Source: Polaribacter porphyrae (GTDB taxonomy: Bacteria; Bacteroidota; Bacteroidia; Flavobacteriales; Flavobacteriaceae). From it: a DNA stretch of 64,000 bases. The stretch lies in NCBI RefSeq assembly GCF_002954685.1, contig NZ_MSCN01000001.1:1364309-1428308 (forward strand). Reading direction: 5' to 3'. Numbering within the stretch: the first letter of the stretch is position 1; each line of letters opens with the position of its first letter. A program made the position numbers and the translations under genes. Shown one piece after another: positions 35,743 through 45,788 of the stretch. The notes under the pieces are model-generated. The model was not told the origin of the DNA and made no database searches. It saw nothing but the letters and a program-made list of their open reading frames with translations.

Positions 35743-38532
35743 TTATTCTAAAATTATCTTTTTATGTAAGTTCCCTTTTTCTGTAACTAGCGTTATTAAA
35801 TACACTCCTGTTGATAATTTTGGTAAAGAAACATCTTTGGCATCATTGTTTGAAAATGAAGCTTTTACTATTTTCTTGCCTATCAAATTGTACATTGTAA
35901 ACTCTGCTTTTGCATATTGTAATCCTTCAATTCTAATGGTATTATTCTTTATCATATACATACTAATATTTGTTAAAAGATTATCTTTAACTGATAATTT
36001 TTTTGATGAAATATGTAAATAAAACCTACCTACATCTTTTAAATTAGTACTGCTAGTAATTTTATAATTTGAGTTTTCGTTCTCAAATTTTGTAAATATA
36101 TTTAATAACCTATCTTCCAAATAAATATTAAGATTTGTAGGAAAATTATTAGCTTCAACTGTAAACTCAATTTCTTTATTTGCTCCAGATGTTACTCCAA
36201 TTGGAATAATAATTTGCTCTAAATTATCTTTTGGTAACGCTTGTATTGCAAACTTTGTAGCAGTATCATTAGAAACTAAATTTGTGAAAATTTCAAATTC
36301 AGGATTTATTCCTGAAAAAGTACCAACATCAGAACCAATATCTAGACCAATAGTTTTATTAGCTATATATCTTATTTTTGTGGATGAAGTATTTTTATTT
36401 TCTTTGACTTTTAAAATAATTTCAGGAAAAGTTGTGTTATTCTTCAGAAATGTATTTCCAGTTTGATGTGTCTGCATATTTTCTGTAAAGTTTACAAAAG
36501 TGCCTCCATTATCTGGAGCGTGAACAAAAAATGCTTGCCCAGGCGCAATATAAAAAGCAGCATCATCTATAGATTTTACTTCATAAGGAGGTGTTCCATT
36601 CCAAAAATACAAACCAGCTCTTACTGGGTCTAAATTACCTGCATCAATATTTGTCTTTAAAAAATTGTGAGTTGCATTAGCTAAATTATTTCCATATAAG
36701 GTGGCTGTATATGGGTTTCCTACCAAATTCCATCTATTTCCAGCAGGATCATCACCCCCATCAGTTATAGGTATATTTTTATCTGTTGTATTTAAACTTC
36801 CTGAAAAATTAACTGTTCCAGCAGCAATACTTTTTTTAATAGAATATCCTTTTGCATCTTGAAAATTTCCTGCGGATGTAATGCTGTTTCCTCCAGAAGC
36901 TGTTGTGTAATAATTCCATCTTGATGCAGAAACTACAGTATTTACATAAGGAGCAATTGCATAGTTATTTCCATTAGTTGCTACATTTCCAGATAATGCA
37001 TTGATGTTTAGACCATTTACTGGAGAAGTAATTAAGTGCCAATTTGTAGTTAAATATCTTAAATAATTCACATTTTGAGAACCAGAATAACTTCCATTTA
37101 CGATTAGAGAACCATTAGAATTCGCATCAGACAAGATATTGAAAGTCCCATTTTGCGTAATATCTCCATTTATAGTTAATCCATTTCCTGATAAGATATT
37201 TATTGTGCCTCCTACATTTATATTTAAAGAAGCTACAGTAGTATTAATTATATTATAAAAAACTGTTTTTCCTGTTTCAATAACAACATTATCTGTACTT
37301 ATTGGCAATGCTGCTAAAGACCAATTGCCAGTGTCTGACCAATTACCAGATGAAGGTAAAAATGAATTTGTATTTCCTGCTAAAGTGCTAAATGTTTGTA
37401 CAGCTCCATAACTTGTTCCTTCTGCATTAATTGCATATGCTTTAAAAGAATAATTAGTGCTTAACAAAAAGTTATTTATCGACTTTGAAAAAACACCAGT
37501 TCCTGTTCCATTAATATCTTTTGTAACTCCTGTGCCGTTTATTAGTGGATTTGAATTTGTGCTAGAAATGGAGTAGACAATTCCCCTTTCTGTTACAGAA
37601 GAACCTCCATCTACAGTTACATTTCCTGCCAAAGTAACAGATGTTCCTGAAATAGAACTTGCTGCAGTTGTAACCACTGTAGGTGGAACATTTGACGTAG
37701 TAAAACTTAAAGTTGCTCCATAACTTGTTCCTACTGAATTTGTTGCATAAGCTTTGTAAGCATAAGTAGTGCTTGGTGCTAATCCTGTAATATTTTCAGA
37801 GAAAACACCTGTTCCTGTTCCATTTTGTTCTTGTTGTACTCCAGTTCCACCAATTTCAGGATTAGAGTTTGTACTAGAAACTGCATATACAACTCCTCTA
37901 TTAGAAACAGTAGCTCCTCCATCAGCAGTTACATTTCCCCCAAAAGTAGCTGCTGAAGCTGATATATTTATAGCGTTTGAAGAAGTTACTGTTGGTACAA
38001 CAGTACTAACAACTGTTACCCAATTGATATTATCTATTCCTAAATTTCCTAAATCAGAAGCTGAAATTACAATTTTATCAACTTCATTAAAATTTGAATT
38101 TGATGTAAAAATTGAGTTTGTACCTGAAACTGTATGAGATTGTGTTCCTGTAGACATATTGTTTTTAAAACCTTCTATAGTTAAACTGTAACTAAAAGCA
38201 AAACAACTAAAAACATTATCAAAACGTATAGTTCCTAAATTAAATTTATTACCATTTACTGTTTCAATTGTCCAAGTTGTAGAAGAAGTATTACCAGCAT
38301 AAATATGGCTCATTCCATTAGTTCCACAACTTGGTTCTGCAGTTCTATAAATATGATTTGTTGCTGCACCTCCTGAAATTGTGAATCGAAACGTTTCTCC
38401 ATTATTTGTTATCAAATAAGGGTTTGCTAATATTTGTCCTGCTGTATGACTTTGATCATCAAAAGTTATGGTTTGCGAATAGATTGTATTTACAAATAAC
38501 GCTATTGCTAAAAGAAGTAAATTGTTTTTCAT
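35743..38532 (-). CDS. T9SS-exported protein with fibronectin-III-like repeats
   Basis: The 929-residue protein has a signal peptide and a T9SS type A sorting domain at the C-terminus (about 858-929, ending LSTGVYLITLVTEKGNLHKKIILE-like with final KKIILE). The N-terminal 160 residues may form a carbohydrate-binding-like sandwich. Two immunoglobulin/Fn3-like repeats of about 100 residues follow (about 182-380, each with V-T-x-D-G-G and G-T-S-Y-G-A). A beta-helix-like region with GNWSDTGNWS and a long C-terminal sandwich come next. It probably sits on the cell surface as an adhesin or polymer binder. It is downstream of the LRR gene by 43 bases. Confidence 0.88.
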   Translation of the reverse strand: MKNNLLLLAIALFVNTIYSQTITFDDQSHTAGQILANPYLITNNGETFRFTISGGAATNHIYRTAEPSCGTNGMSHIYAGNTSSTTWTIETVNGNKFNLGTIRFDNVFSCFAFSYSLTIEGFKNNMSTGTQSHTVSGTNSIFTSNSNFNEVDKIVISASDLGNLGIDNINWVTVVSTVVPTVTSSNAINISASAATFGGNVTADGGATVSNRGVVYAVSSTNSNPEIGGTGVQQEQNGTGTGVFSENITGLAPSTTYAYKAYATNSVGTSYGATLSFTTSNVPPTVVTTAASSISGTSVTLAGNVTVDGGSSVTERGIVYSISSTNSNPLINGTGVTKDINGTGTGVFSKSINNFLLSTNYSFKAYAINAEGTSYGAVQTFSTLAGNTNSFLPSSGNWSDTGNWSLAALPISTDNVVIETGKTVFYNIINTTVASLNINVGGTINILSGNGLTINGDITQNGTFNILSDANSNGSLIVNGSYSGSQNVNYLRYLTTNWHLITSPVNGLNINALSGNVATNGNNYAIAPYVNTVVSASRWNYYTTASGGNSITSAGNFQDAKGYSIKKSIAAGTVNFSGSLNTTDKNIPITDGGDDPAGNRWNLVGNPYTATLYGNNLANATHNFLKTNIDAGNLDPVRAGLYFWNGTPPYEVKSIDDAAFYIAPGQAFFVHAPDNGGTFVNFTENMQTHQTGNTFLKNNTTFPEIILKVKENKNTSSTKIRYIANKTIGLDIGSDVGTFSGINPEFEIFTNLVSNDTATKFAIQALPKDNLEQIIIPIGVTSGANKEIEFTVEANNFPTNLNIYLEDRLLNIFTKFENENSNYKITSSTNLKDVGRFYLHISSKKLSVKDNLLTNISMYMIKNNTIRIEGLQYAKAEFTMYNLIGKKIVKASFSNNDAKDVSLPKLSTGVYLITLVTEKGNLHKKIILE

Positions 38533-38575
38533 ATTATTTCTGATTTTGTAAGTTTTTCAAAAAGTGATGATTACA

Positions 38576-40336
38576 TTATTTAATGAACTTTTTAGTCAAT
38601 TGCCCTTTATCAAAAGCGATATTTAAGATGTAAATTCCTTTAGAGAATCTATTTATGTTGATATTACTCTCTTTTCCAGATTTTATCTTGGAACCATTAA
38701 TATTGTAGAGACTATAGCTTTTAAATAATAAATTATTTGAAGTCGTAATTTCTATTTGATCATCAGACGTTATCAATTTCACATTATTTTTAATATCAAA
38801 AGTTGATGTACTTAAAGACGCGTCTTCTGTAACCGAATTAAAACCAGTCCATTCTGCATTTGTTCCTGTTACATAGCTTGCCATAGATCCAGCAGGAATT
38901 GTTAAATCAATACCACTTCTGTCTCCTGCAAAAGTATCCCAAGTAGCATCTGTATTGATATTTGGAGCTGTAGAACGCATTGCTGTAATATTGGTTAATG
39001 AGTTATCTAAAAAGCAAGCATTACCAAACAAACTAACACTACTTGGTATTGTTAATGTTGTTAATTGGTTATCTCTAAAAGCCTCTTGGTTAATTGTATG
39101 AAGACCGTTTTCTATGGTTAAACTTGATAGCAAATTTTCTTTAAATGCTCTTTGATTAATAACACCAACGTTACTTGGAATTGTAAGTGATGTTAGCTTA
39201 TTATTTAAAAATGCATTTTTTTGTATTATGGTTACATTACTAGGAATCGTTAAAGACGCTAACAAGTTATTTTGAAAAACATAAGGCTTTATTTCTGTTA
39301 AAGCATTAGATAGTGTTACTGACGTAAGTTGATTATCTTCAAAAGCATTTTCATCAATATCTGTAACCGAATTTGGAATTACAATATTCGCCAAACTATT
39401 GTTCTTAAAAGCACTTTTACCTATGCTTGTAACAGAATTTGGAATATTAAAATTAGTAATGTTATTGGTTCTGAAGGCATTATCACCAATTGTTAGGATA
39501 CTATTAGGAATAGTAATTCCTGTTAAATTATTATTATAAAAAGCCCAATCGTCAATAGCATTTACGGTAAATGATGTAGAGGCGTGAGTTACTGTATTTA
39601 TTATTACAACATTGGAACCACCTGTACTATCATAATCGATAGTTTTTACTTCGTAAGGCATTGGGGAAGTTACTTGATACGTTATGTAATTATTGATAAA
39701 AAATTCTGAAACCGATTTAAAACCCGTCCACAAAGCACCTGTATTATTTACATAAGCGTCTTCTGTACCAAAAGGAAATAATAAATCAATGTTACTTCGA
39801 TTTCCTCCAATATCAAAAGTATCATCAGGACCAGTTAAAGTAGTTATTGTTGGTGGATTTGTAGGATGAGCAATTATCTTTTCTAATGGGTTTACCCTAA
39901 AAGCACCTTTACCAATTGTAGTAACATCTTCTGGAATAGTAATTAGCTCTAAATCATTTCCTTGAAAAGCATAATCTCCAATAATTTTTAAACTACTTGG
40001 TAAAATAATACTTGTAAGATTATTAGATTGAAAAGATTGCTTACCAATCTCCACAATAGTATCTGGAAAAGTAACACTTGATATTTGAACTCCTGTTACT
40101 GAATTTCCTGAAAAGGCTCCAAAACCTATAGTTGTAACCTTATATACAATGCTATTGTGAGTTACTGTTTCAGGTATATTTACAGCTGTGCCACCTGCAT
40201 TATTGTAATCTGTAATGTCTACTGTTTTCTTTTGTATAGAGGTAACATTATAAGTAATAAAATTACTTGTAAATGTTTGAGATTGCCCCACATAGAAAAT
40301 AAGTAAGGCTACTAAAGTAAGTACTGTTTTTTTCAT
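38576..40336 (-). CDS. T9SS-exported BspA-type leucine-rich repeat protein
   Basis: The 586-residue protein has a signal peptide, about 15 LRR_5 repeats of the BspA type (consensus L-T-x-I-T-I-P-N-S-V-T-x-I-G-x-x-A-F, 23 residues) in two blocks (about 60-200 and 240-470), and a T9SS type A sorting domain at the end (FSKGIYILNIAFDKGQLTKKFIK-like, final 65 residues). BspA-type proteins act in adhesion. A short spacer interrupts the repeats near residues 205-245, repeating the phrase that opens the protein (ITYQVTS). It heads the surface-protein operon and faces the LytTR regulator. Confidence 0.9.
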   Translation of the reverse strand: MKKTVLTLVALLIFYVGQSQTFTSNFITYNVTSIQKKTVDITDYNNAGGTAVNIPETVTHNSIVYKVTTIGFGAFSGNSVTGVQISSVTFPDTIVEIGKQSFQSNNLTSIILPSSLKIIGDYAFQGNDLELITIPEDVTTIGKGAFRVNPLEKIIAHPTNPPTITTLTGPDDTFDIGGNRSNIDLLFPFGTEDAYVNNTGALWTGFKSVSEFFINNYITYQVTSPMPYEVKTIDYDSTGGSNVVIINTVTHASTSFTVNAIDDWAFYNNNLTGITIPNSILTIGDNAFRTNNITNFNIPNSVTSIGKSAFKNNSLANIVIPNSVTDIDENAFEDNQLTSVTLSNALTEIKPYVFQNNLLASLTIPSNVTIIQKNAFLNNKLTSLTIPSNVGVINQRAFKENLLSSLTIENGLHTINQEAFRDNQLTTLTIPSSVSLFGNACFLDNSLTNITAMRSTAPNINTDATWDTFAGDRSGIDLTIPAGSMASYVTGTNAEWTGFNSVTEDASLSTSTFDIKNNVKLITSDDQIEITTSNNLLFKSYSLYNINGSKIKSGKESNININRFSKGIYILNIAFDKGQLTKKFIK

Positions 40337-40365
40337 TTTTTTAAATTTTGATTTTTAATATCTAA

Positions 40366-40373
40366 CTAAAGTA
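40366..40373 (-). promoter_or_regulatory. Probable -7 box of the LRR surface-protein operon
   Basis: TACTTTAG on the minus strand, one mismatch from TAnnTTTG, 30 bases before the ATG. The repeat pair at 40413-40441 lies about 40-68 bases upstream of it. Confidence 0.4.
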
Positions 40374-40412
40374 TTTTAGTGATAGAAATAATCATCTTAA
40401 AAAAAGTTGTTT

Positions 40413-40441
40413 GTGATAAAAACAAGGATAAAAGTGATGAA
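40413..40441 (+). promoter_or_regulatory. Direct repeat pair, candidate LytTR operator 1
   Basis: GTGATAAA (40413-40420) and GTGATGAA (40434-40441) begin 21 bases apart, two helical turns, the spacing used by LytTR-domain regulators. Nearest to the promoter of the LRR operon. Confidence 0.5.
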
Positions 40442-40531
40442 AATTGTATCATTTATTTTTTGATTTAAAATGAAGATATAAATCAAGAAACAAAAATTAA
40501 AACCCTTGAATCATTTGTTTTTATTGGTATT

Positions 40532-40560
40532 GTGACAAAAACCTATTAAATAGTGACAAA
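40532..40560 (+). promoter_or_regulatory. Direct repeat pair, candidate LytTR operator 2
   Basis: GTGACAAA occurs perfectly at 40532-40539 and 40553-40560, 21 bases apart. The pair ends 38 bases before the -7 box of the regulator gene, suggesting self-regulation. Confidence 0.55.
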
Positions 40561-40598
40561 CACAAAAAGCTATATATAAGAGGTTTTTGAAATAGTAC

Positions 40599-40606
40599 TA
40601 CCTTTG
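40599..40606 (+). promoter_or_regulatory. -7 promoter box of the propeller/LytTR regulator gene
   Basis: TACCTTTG fits TAnnTTTG. No TTTG is at -33, consistent with a promoter that needs an activator bound at 40532-40560. Confidence 0.55.
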
Positions 40607-40621
40607 TTGAAAACATTTTTA

Positions 40622-43156
40622 TTGAGGTTACAGTATCATATTTTTATCTTCTTTTTTTGCGTGCAAACAAGCCATGCTCAAACACATATTTACCAACATT
40701 TTGGTGTAGATGAAGGGTTGCCAAGCTCTGAAGTATATGATATTTATCAAGATAAATTAGGATATATTTGGTTTGCCACAGACAAAGGGTTATCTCGTTA
40801 TAATGGTTATGAATTTGAAAATTTTACCACAGAAGATGGTTTACCAGGAAATACATTTTTTGATTTTTATCCTCAAAAAAATGGGCAAATTTGGTGTTAT
40901 GAATACCATAGCCAAAAATTTCTTTACTTCAATGAAGTTTTTGACGGTTTTACAGTTTACAAATACAATGACTTATTAAAATCTGAAATTAATTCTCATA
41001 CCGTTTTAAAAAATGTTGTAATTAATAAGAATGGTTCTTTACTTACAGGTGGCTATGGTCTTTCTGGTTTAATTACAATTGATAAAAATGGTAATACAAA
41101 ACATCTTTTTGATAAAAACTTTTACCTTACAAAATCAAAATATTTTTCTAAACTAGGTTTTGATTTAAAGACAAAAACTTTTTTTTTATTAAATTATGAT
41201 TATAAACTAAATTCAAAGTATTTTTTTATTAATAATAGGTATAAACCAAGCTCAAGAATAGAGGTTGTACCTCTAAATAAAACCCAATCTCTATTTATTG
41301 ATAGAAAAATAGGGTTGATTAACAATCAAAAACTATTAAAATACTATAATACCAAACCAAATCCTATAGGGATTAAACGTATAAACGATAGCGTATTCTT
41401 TGCTGGTTATTACACAAATGGCGCAGATATTAGACATATTTCAGGAAAAATTATCAAAAAATTTTTATCCAAAAAATCAGTATCAAACTTTTTGTTGGAT
41501 GCTGAAGGTGGCTATTGGTTTAGTACTTTAAATGATGGTGTTTACTATGTTAAAAATCCTAAAATAAAAGTTTTAACTCAAGACCATATTTCATCTTTAG
41601 TAAAAACAAATGATAATAAATTATACGCAGGGTTTCATAATGGAGACATTGCACGTTTACATAAAAATCGATTTGAATTTTTGTATAAAGGTTTAAATAC
41701 TGATAAAGCTATGGTAGAACTCAATGCAGTAACCAATGAAGTGTATGGTTATGCTGATACTAATTTTATAAACTATACTACAAAAAAAACCTTTGATATA
41801 GAAAGCAGAAAATTATCAGAAAACATAGAGGATGGAATTATATCTACTGGCGGTTTTATTTACAATTCGCTTATTAATAATAATGTTACAGAGGCAGAAA
41901 TTAGTAAAAATGCACAAGATGTATGTTGGTATAATAATCAGCTTTTATTGGGTACTGCATTTGGATTATTTACTTTTAAAAATGATACCATAAGTAAGTT
42001 TCAACCTTCAAAAATACTATCAAAAAGAATAGATGACATTGACTTAAATAAAAACACAAATACACTCTATATGGCAACACAAGGTTATGGTCTTGTTATA
42101 TATTCGGATGATATTTACAACATAAATAAACAAAATGGATTGACAAATGATATTGTAAGTGAAGTTCATATTGAAAACGATACTACAATTTGGGCATGCA
42201 CTAATACTGGTTTAAATAGAATTTCATTTAAAAAAGACAAAACCTATATTATTACTACAATTACAAAAGATGATGGCTTATTAAGTAACGATATTGATGA
42301 TGTCGAAATTATAAACGATACAGTTTGGGTTGCCACAAAAAAAGGATTATGTTATTTTAAAAAAGATATTTTAGAACAGAAAAACGCATCAAAAATTATT
42401 TCGCTAACACTTAAAAAAACAACTATAAATAGTAAAACACTAACTAAAAAAAAAGCAAAACTAAACTACAATCAAAACAATATTAGCTTTACATTACAAG
42501 CAATCTCACACAATAACAGCAACAAAATTAACTATTTGTATCGTTTAAAAGAGATAGATACCACTTGGTCAAAAACTACCAATAGAAAAATTCGTTTTCC
42601 TTCTTTAGCACCAAGAAATTATACTTTTCAAGCCAAAGCTGAAATTGGAAATAGCATTAGCAAACAACAAATAAATTATACTTTCGTCATAAAACCACCT
42701 TTCTGGAAAAGTTGGTGGTTTTATTGCTTATGTACACTTCTGCTTTGCGGATTAATCTATTTATTCTTTAAGATTCGTGTACTTACTTACAACAAAGATA
42801 TCATCAGAGAACTAATGCGTGTAGCTATAAAACGCATAAAACGTGAAGAACAATTTTACAACTTTAGAGCAAATGGAGAAGATTTTAAAATTCCAACAAA
42901 AGAAATTCAATACATTAATTCACAAGGTAATTATTTAGATATTATTACCGATAAAAAAAACTACACAATACGTTGTAAAATTGGCGATTTTATAGCCACA
43001 ACACCAGACGCTTTAGAATATTTGAGAGTACATCGCTCTTACATTATCAGAATTGAAAAAGTATCTAGTAAAGGAAAAAACTGGGTTGTCATAAAAGATA
43101 AAAAAATACCAGTTGGCGAAACCTATTTGAATACCTTAAATAGAATTCAATTTTAG
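40622..43156 (+). CDS. Membrane-anchored beta-propeller LytTR transcription regulator
   Basis: The roughly 844-residue protein is a one-component membrane regulator. A signal segment is followed by periplasmic propeller repeats (GLPSSEVYDIYQDKLGYIWFAT, GLPGNTF, GLTNDIVSEV, GLLSNDIDDVEI), a Y_Y_Y domain (about 610-690), one membrane helix (WWFYCLCTLLLCGLIYLFF) and a cytoplasmic LytTR DNA-binding domain (about 745-844). It has no kinase domain. The start is uncertain: TTG codons at 40604 and 40607 lie inside or at the edge of the promoter box, so the TTG at 40622 is chosen; it yields a good signal peptide ending SHAQ. Probably controls the divergent surface-protein operon. Confidence 0.88.
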   Translation: MRLQYHIFIFFFCVQTSHAQTHIYQHFGVDEGLPSSEVYDIYQDKLGYIWFATDKGLSRYNGYEFENFTTEDGLPGNTFFDFYPQKNGQIWCYEYHSQKFLYFNEVFDGFTVYKYNDLLKSEINSHTVLKNVVINKNGSLLTGGYGLSGLITIDKNGNTKHLFDKNFYLTKSKYFSKLGFDLKTKTFFLLNYDYKLNSKYFFINNRYKPSSRIEVVPLNKTQSLFIDRKIGLINNQKLLKYYNTKPNPIGIKRINDSVFFAGYYTNGADIRHISGKIIKKFLSKKSVSNFLLDAEGGYWFSTLNDGVYYVKNPKIKVLTQDHISSLVKTNDNKLYAGFHNGDIARLHKNRFEFLYKGLNTDKAMVELNAVTNEVYGYADTNFINYTTKKTFDIESRKLSENIEDGIISTGGFIYNSLINNNVTEAEISKNAQDVCWYNNQLLLGTAFGLFTFKNDTISKFQPSKILSKRIDDIDLNKNTNTLYMATQGYGLVIYSDDIYNINKQNGLTNDIVSEVHIENDTTIWACTNTGLNRISFKKDKTYIITTITKDDGLLSNDIDDVEIINDTVWVATKKGLCYFKKDILEQKNASKIISLTLKKTTINSKTLTKKKAKLNYNQNNISFTLQAISHNNSNKINYLYRLKEIDTTWSKTTNRKIRFPSLAPRNYTFQAKAEIGNSISKQQINYTFVIKPPFWKSWWFYCLCTLLLCGLIYLFFKIRVLTYNKDIIRELMRVAIKRIKREEQFYNFRANGEDFKIPTKEIQYINSQGNYLDIITDKKNYTIRCKIGDFIATTPDALEYLRVHRSYIIRIEKVSSKGKNWVVIKDKKIPVGETYLNTLNRIQF

Positions 43157-43228
43157 ATTTTGTATTTATAACTTTTCACTTACAGCTTGTATAACAAAAA
43201 TTTCTACTGTTTTTATCTGCTGATGAAT

Positions 43229-43236
43229 TATCTTTG
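43229..43236 (+). promoter_or_regulatory. -7 promoter box of the lipoprotein isomerase
   Basis: TATCTTTG, 27 bases before the GTG start at 43264. Confidence 0.5.
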
Positions 43237-43263
43237 ATGCAAATTAAAAACTGATAATTACAC

Positions 43264-43962
43264 GTGAAAAATTTTCTCAAAATATTTTTTTGGATAGCAA
43301 TTATAGCTTTCTATCAATGCAAAGAAGAGAGAAAAACCACTAAAAAAGATGATATAGTTACCCCTAAAAAAAATATCAAAGAAAAAGAAATAAAAAAAGT
43401 AGTAAAATCTTGGGATAGTTTAAATAGTAAAAATGTCGAAGCTTTTCTAACAGAATATGGTAAGCAAAATCAAGAAACAAAAGTTATTATTAAAACCAAA
43501 TTTGGCAATATAAAATTACGATTATATAAAGATGTACCTGTCCATAGAGCAAATTTTATATTTCTTACAAAAATTAAATATTTTAATACAACAGTAATTT
43601 ATAGAGTTGCCAAAAACTTTGTAATACAAGGTGGCAATTCAGATAATATGTACACTCAAAAACAACGTAGAAAGTATGGTAATTATCTAATGAAACCAGA
43701 ATTTAGAAAACATAGAAAACATAAATATGGTGCATTAGCAGCTGCTAGACAATGGGAAAAAAATCCAAATAAATTATCAAGCCCTTTTGAATTTTATATG
43801 GTACACAAAAGAAATGGAGCACATCATCTAGATAATGAACATACCGTTTTTGGTGAGGTTGTTAGCGGTTTTGATACGATGGATAAAATTTCTAGAGTAA
43901 AAGTTGGTGTTGATGAATGGCCAATCAATGATATACAAATGACGATTGAAGTTTTGGATTAA
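43264..43962 (+). CDS. Cyclophilin-type peptidylprolyl isomerase, lipoprotein
   Basis: The 232-residue protein has a lipoprotein signal (hydrophobic segment then lipobox AFYQC) and a basic linker, then a cyclophilin domain (about 75-232) with the core strand VIIKTKFGNIKLRLYKDVPVHRANF, FVIQGGNSDN and GEVVSGFDTMDKIS. The isomerase catalyses proline cis-trans change in envelope proteins. The active-site arginine after the IYRVAKNFVIQGG block is Arg in YRVAKN rather than the usual RVI motif, so activity may be modest. The GTG start follows the TATCTTTG promoter at 43229-43236. Confidence 0.9.
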   Translation: MKNFLKIFFWIAIIAFYQCKEERKTTKKDDIVTPKKNIKEKEIKKVVKSWDSLNSKNVEAFLTEYGKQNQETKVIIKTKFGNIKLRLYKDVPVHRANFIFLTKIKYFNTTVIYRVAKNFVIQGGNSDNMYTQKQRRKYGNYLMKPEFRKHRKHKYGALAAARQWEKNPNKLSSPFEFYMVHKRNGAHHLDNEHTVFGEVVSGFDTMDKISRVKVGVDEWPINDIQMTIEVLD

Positions 43963-44166
43963 AAGCCCCTTTGCATTTCAGGTACTTTCCAAAAAAGGGA
44001 AAGTTGAGCAAATTTATATGTCTTTTTAAATTACCTTTTTTTAATTCGTGAATTCGTATTTTAAAATTTATACCAATCAAAATCTTTAAAATCTATGTCA
44101 TTTTTTTTCAAATCTAATAACCACTATCTCACAGAGAACCCTTGCGAAATTTAATAGAATAAAACC

Positions 44167-44174
44167 TATATTTG
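44167..44174 (+). promoter_or_regulatory. Promoter of prfC
   Basis: TATATTTG with TTG at 44142-44144 placed 22 bases upstream; 17 bases before the prfC ATG. The rest of the 229-base spacer holds no gene. Confidence 0.6.
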
Positions 44175-44191
44175 CACCTCAATTTTTGTAA

Positions 44192-45784
44192 ATGAGTTTT
44201 TTAGAAGAAATAGCACGTAGAAGAACATTTGGTATCATTTCGCATCCAGATGCAGGTAAAACTACTTTAACAGAAAAATTATTATTGTTTGGTGGTGCCA
44301 TACAAGAAGCTGGTGCAGTAAAAAACAATAAAATCAAAAAAGGTGCTACTTCAGATTTTATGGAAATTGAGCGTCAAAGAGGTATTTCTGTAGCAACTTC
44401 TGTACTAGCATTCATCTATCAAAATAAAAAAATAAACATTCTAGATACACCTGGTCACAAAGATTTTGCTGAAGATACGTTTAGAACTTTAACTGCTGTA
44501 GATAGTGTTATTGTTGTAATTGATGTTGCTAAAGGTGTTGAACCACAAACTGAAAAATTGGTTGAGGTTTGTAGAATGCGAAACATACCAATACTGGTTT
44601 TTATTAACAAGTTAGATAGAGAAGGTAAAGATGCTTTTGATTTATTAGACGAAGTTGAGCAAAAACTAGGTTTACGAGTAACACCAATGAGTTTCCCTAT
44701 TGGAATGGGCTACGATTTTAAAGGAATTTATAATATTTGGGAAAAGAAATTAAATCTTTTTTCTGGTGATAATAAAACTGGAATATCTGAAGGTGTAGAA
44801 TTTGATGATTTGTCAAACCCTGAATTGGATAAAGTAGTTGGAGAAAAAGCAGCTACAACTTTACGTGAAGAAATTGAATTAATTGATGAAGTATACCCTG
44901 CATTCAATCAAGAAGAATATTTAGAAGGAAAATTACAACCTGTATTTTTTGGATCTGCATTAAATAATTTTGGAGTTAAAGAATTATTAGATGCTTTTAT
45001 AGAAATTGCTCCTTCACCTCAACCAAAAAAAGCCGAAGAACGTTTAGTTGATTCCAAAGAAGAAAAATTAACAGGATTTGTGTTTAAAATTCATGCAAAT
45101 ATGGATCCTAAACACAGAGATAGATTAGCTTTTGTAAAGATTGTATCTGGGACTTTTAAAAGAAATGCTCCCTATTTGCATGTTAGAAATGGTAAAAAAG
45201 TAAAATTTTCTAGCCCAAATGCTTTTTTTGCAGAAAAAAAAGAAATCGTAGATGCTTCTTATCCTGGAGATATTGTAGGCTTGCATGATACTGGAAACTT
45301 TAAAATTGGTGATACGTTAACTGAAGGTGAAAAATTAAATTTCAAAGGAATACCGAGTTTTTCTCCAGAACATTTTAGATATGTAAACAATGCAGACCCA
45401 ATGAAATCTAAACAATTATACAAAGGTTTAGATCAATTAATGGATGAAGGTGTGGCTCAATTATTTACTTTAGAAATGAATGGTCGTAGAGTAATTGGTA
45501 CTGTTGGTGCTTTACAATATGAAGTAATTCAATATAGATTAGAACATGAATATGGTGCAAAATGTACTTATGAAAATTTAAGTGTGCACAAAGCTTGTTG
45601 GGTAGAACCTGAAGATCCTAAAAATGAAGAATTCAAAGAATTTAAAAGAGTAAAACAACGCTATTTGGCAAAAGACAAACAAGGTCAGTTGGTTTTTTTA
45701 GCAGATTCGGCGTTTACCATTCAGATGACACAAAGTAAATATCCTTCAGTAAAATTACATTTTACGAGTGAATTTAAAGATTAA
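44192..45784 (+). CDS. prfC: Peptide chain release factor 3
   Basis: RF3 is a GTPase that recycles release factors 1 and 2 after translation termination. The 530-residue protein shows G1 [10 protein letters not shown], switch I with [10 protein letters not shown]3 DTPGHKDF, G4 NKLD and RF3-specific sequences ([29 protein letters not shown]). Length and domain order (GTPase, domain II, domain III) are normal. The stop lies 4 bases before the next gene, so it may be co-transcribed with the outer-membrane protein. Confidence 0.97.
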   Translation: MSFLEEIARRRTFGIISHPDAGKTTLTEKLLLFGGAIQEAGAVKNNKIKKGATSDFMEIERQRGISVATSVLAFIYQNKKINILDTPGHKDFAEDTFRTLTAVDSVIVVIDVAKGVEPQTEKLVEVCRMRNIPILVFINKLDREGKDAFDLLDEVEQKLGLRVTPMSFPIGMGYDFKGIYNIWEKKLNLFSGDNKTGISEGVEFDDLSNPELDKVVGEKAATTLREEIELIDEVYPAFNQEEYLEGKLQPVFFGSALNNFGVKELLDAFIEIAPSPQPKKAEERLVDSKEEKLTGFVFKIHANMDPKHRDRLAFVKIVSGTFKRNAPYLHVRNGKKVKFSSPNAFFAEKKEIVDASYPGDIVGLHDTGNFKIGDTLTEGEKLNFKGIPSFSPEHFRYVNNADPMKSKQLYKGLDQLMDEGVAQLFTLEMNGRRVIGTVGALQYEVIQYRLEHEYGAKCTYENLSVHKACWVEPEDPKNEEFKEFKRVKQRYLAKDKQGQLVFLADSAFTIQMTQSKYPSVKLHFTSEFKD

Positions 45785-45788
45785 CAAA

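Noticed and set aside
36000..38200. Long open frames on the plus strand opposite the T9SS protein
   Set aside because: They mirror the repeated coding sequence of the minus-strand gene and have no promoter or start context.
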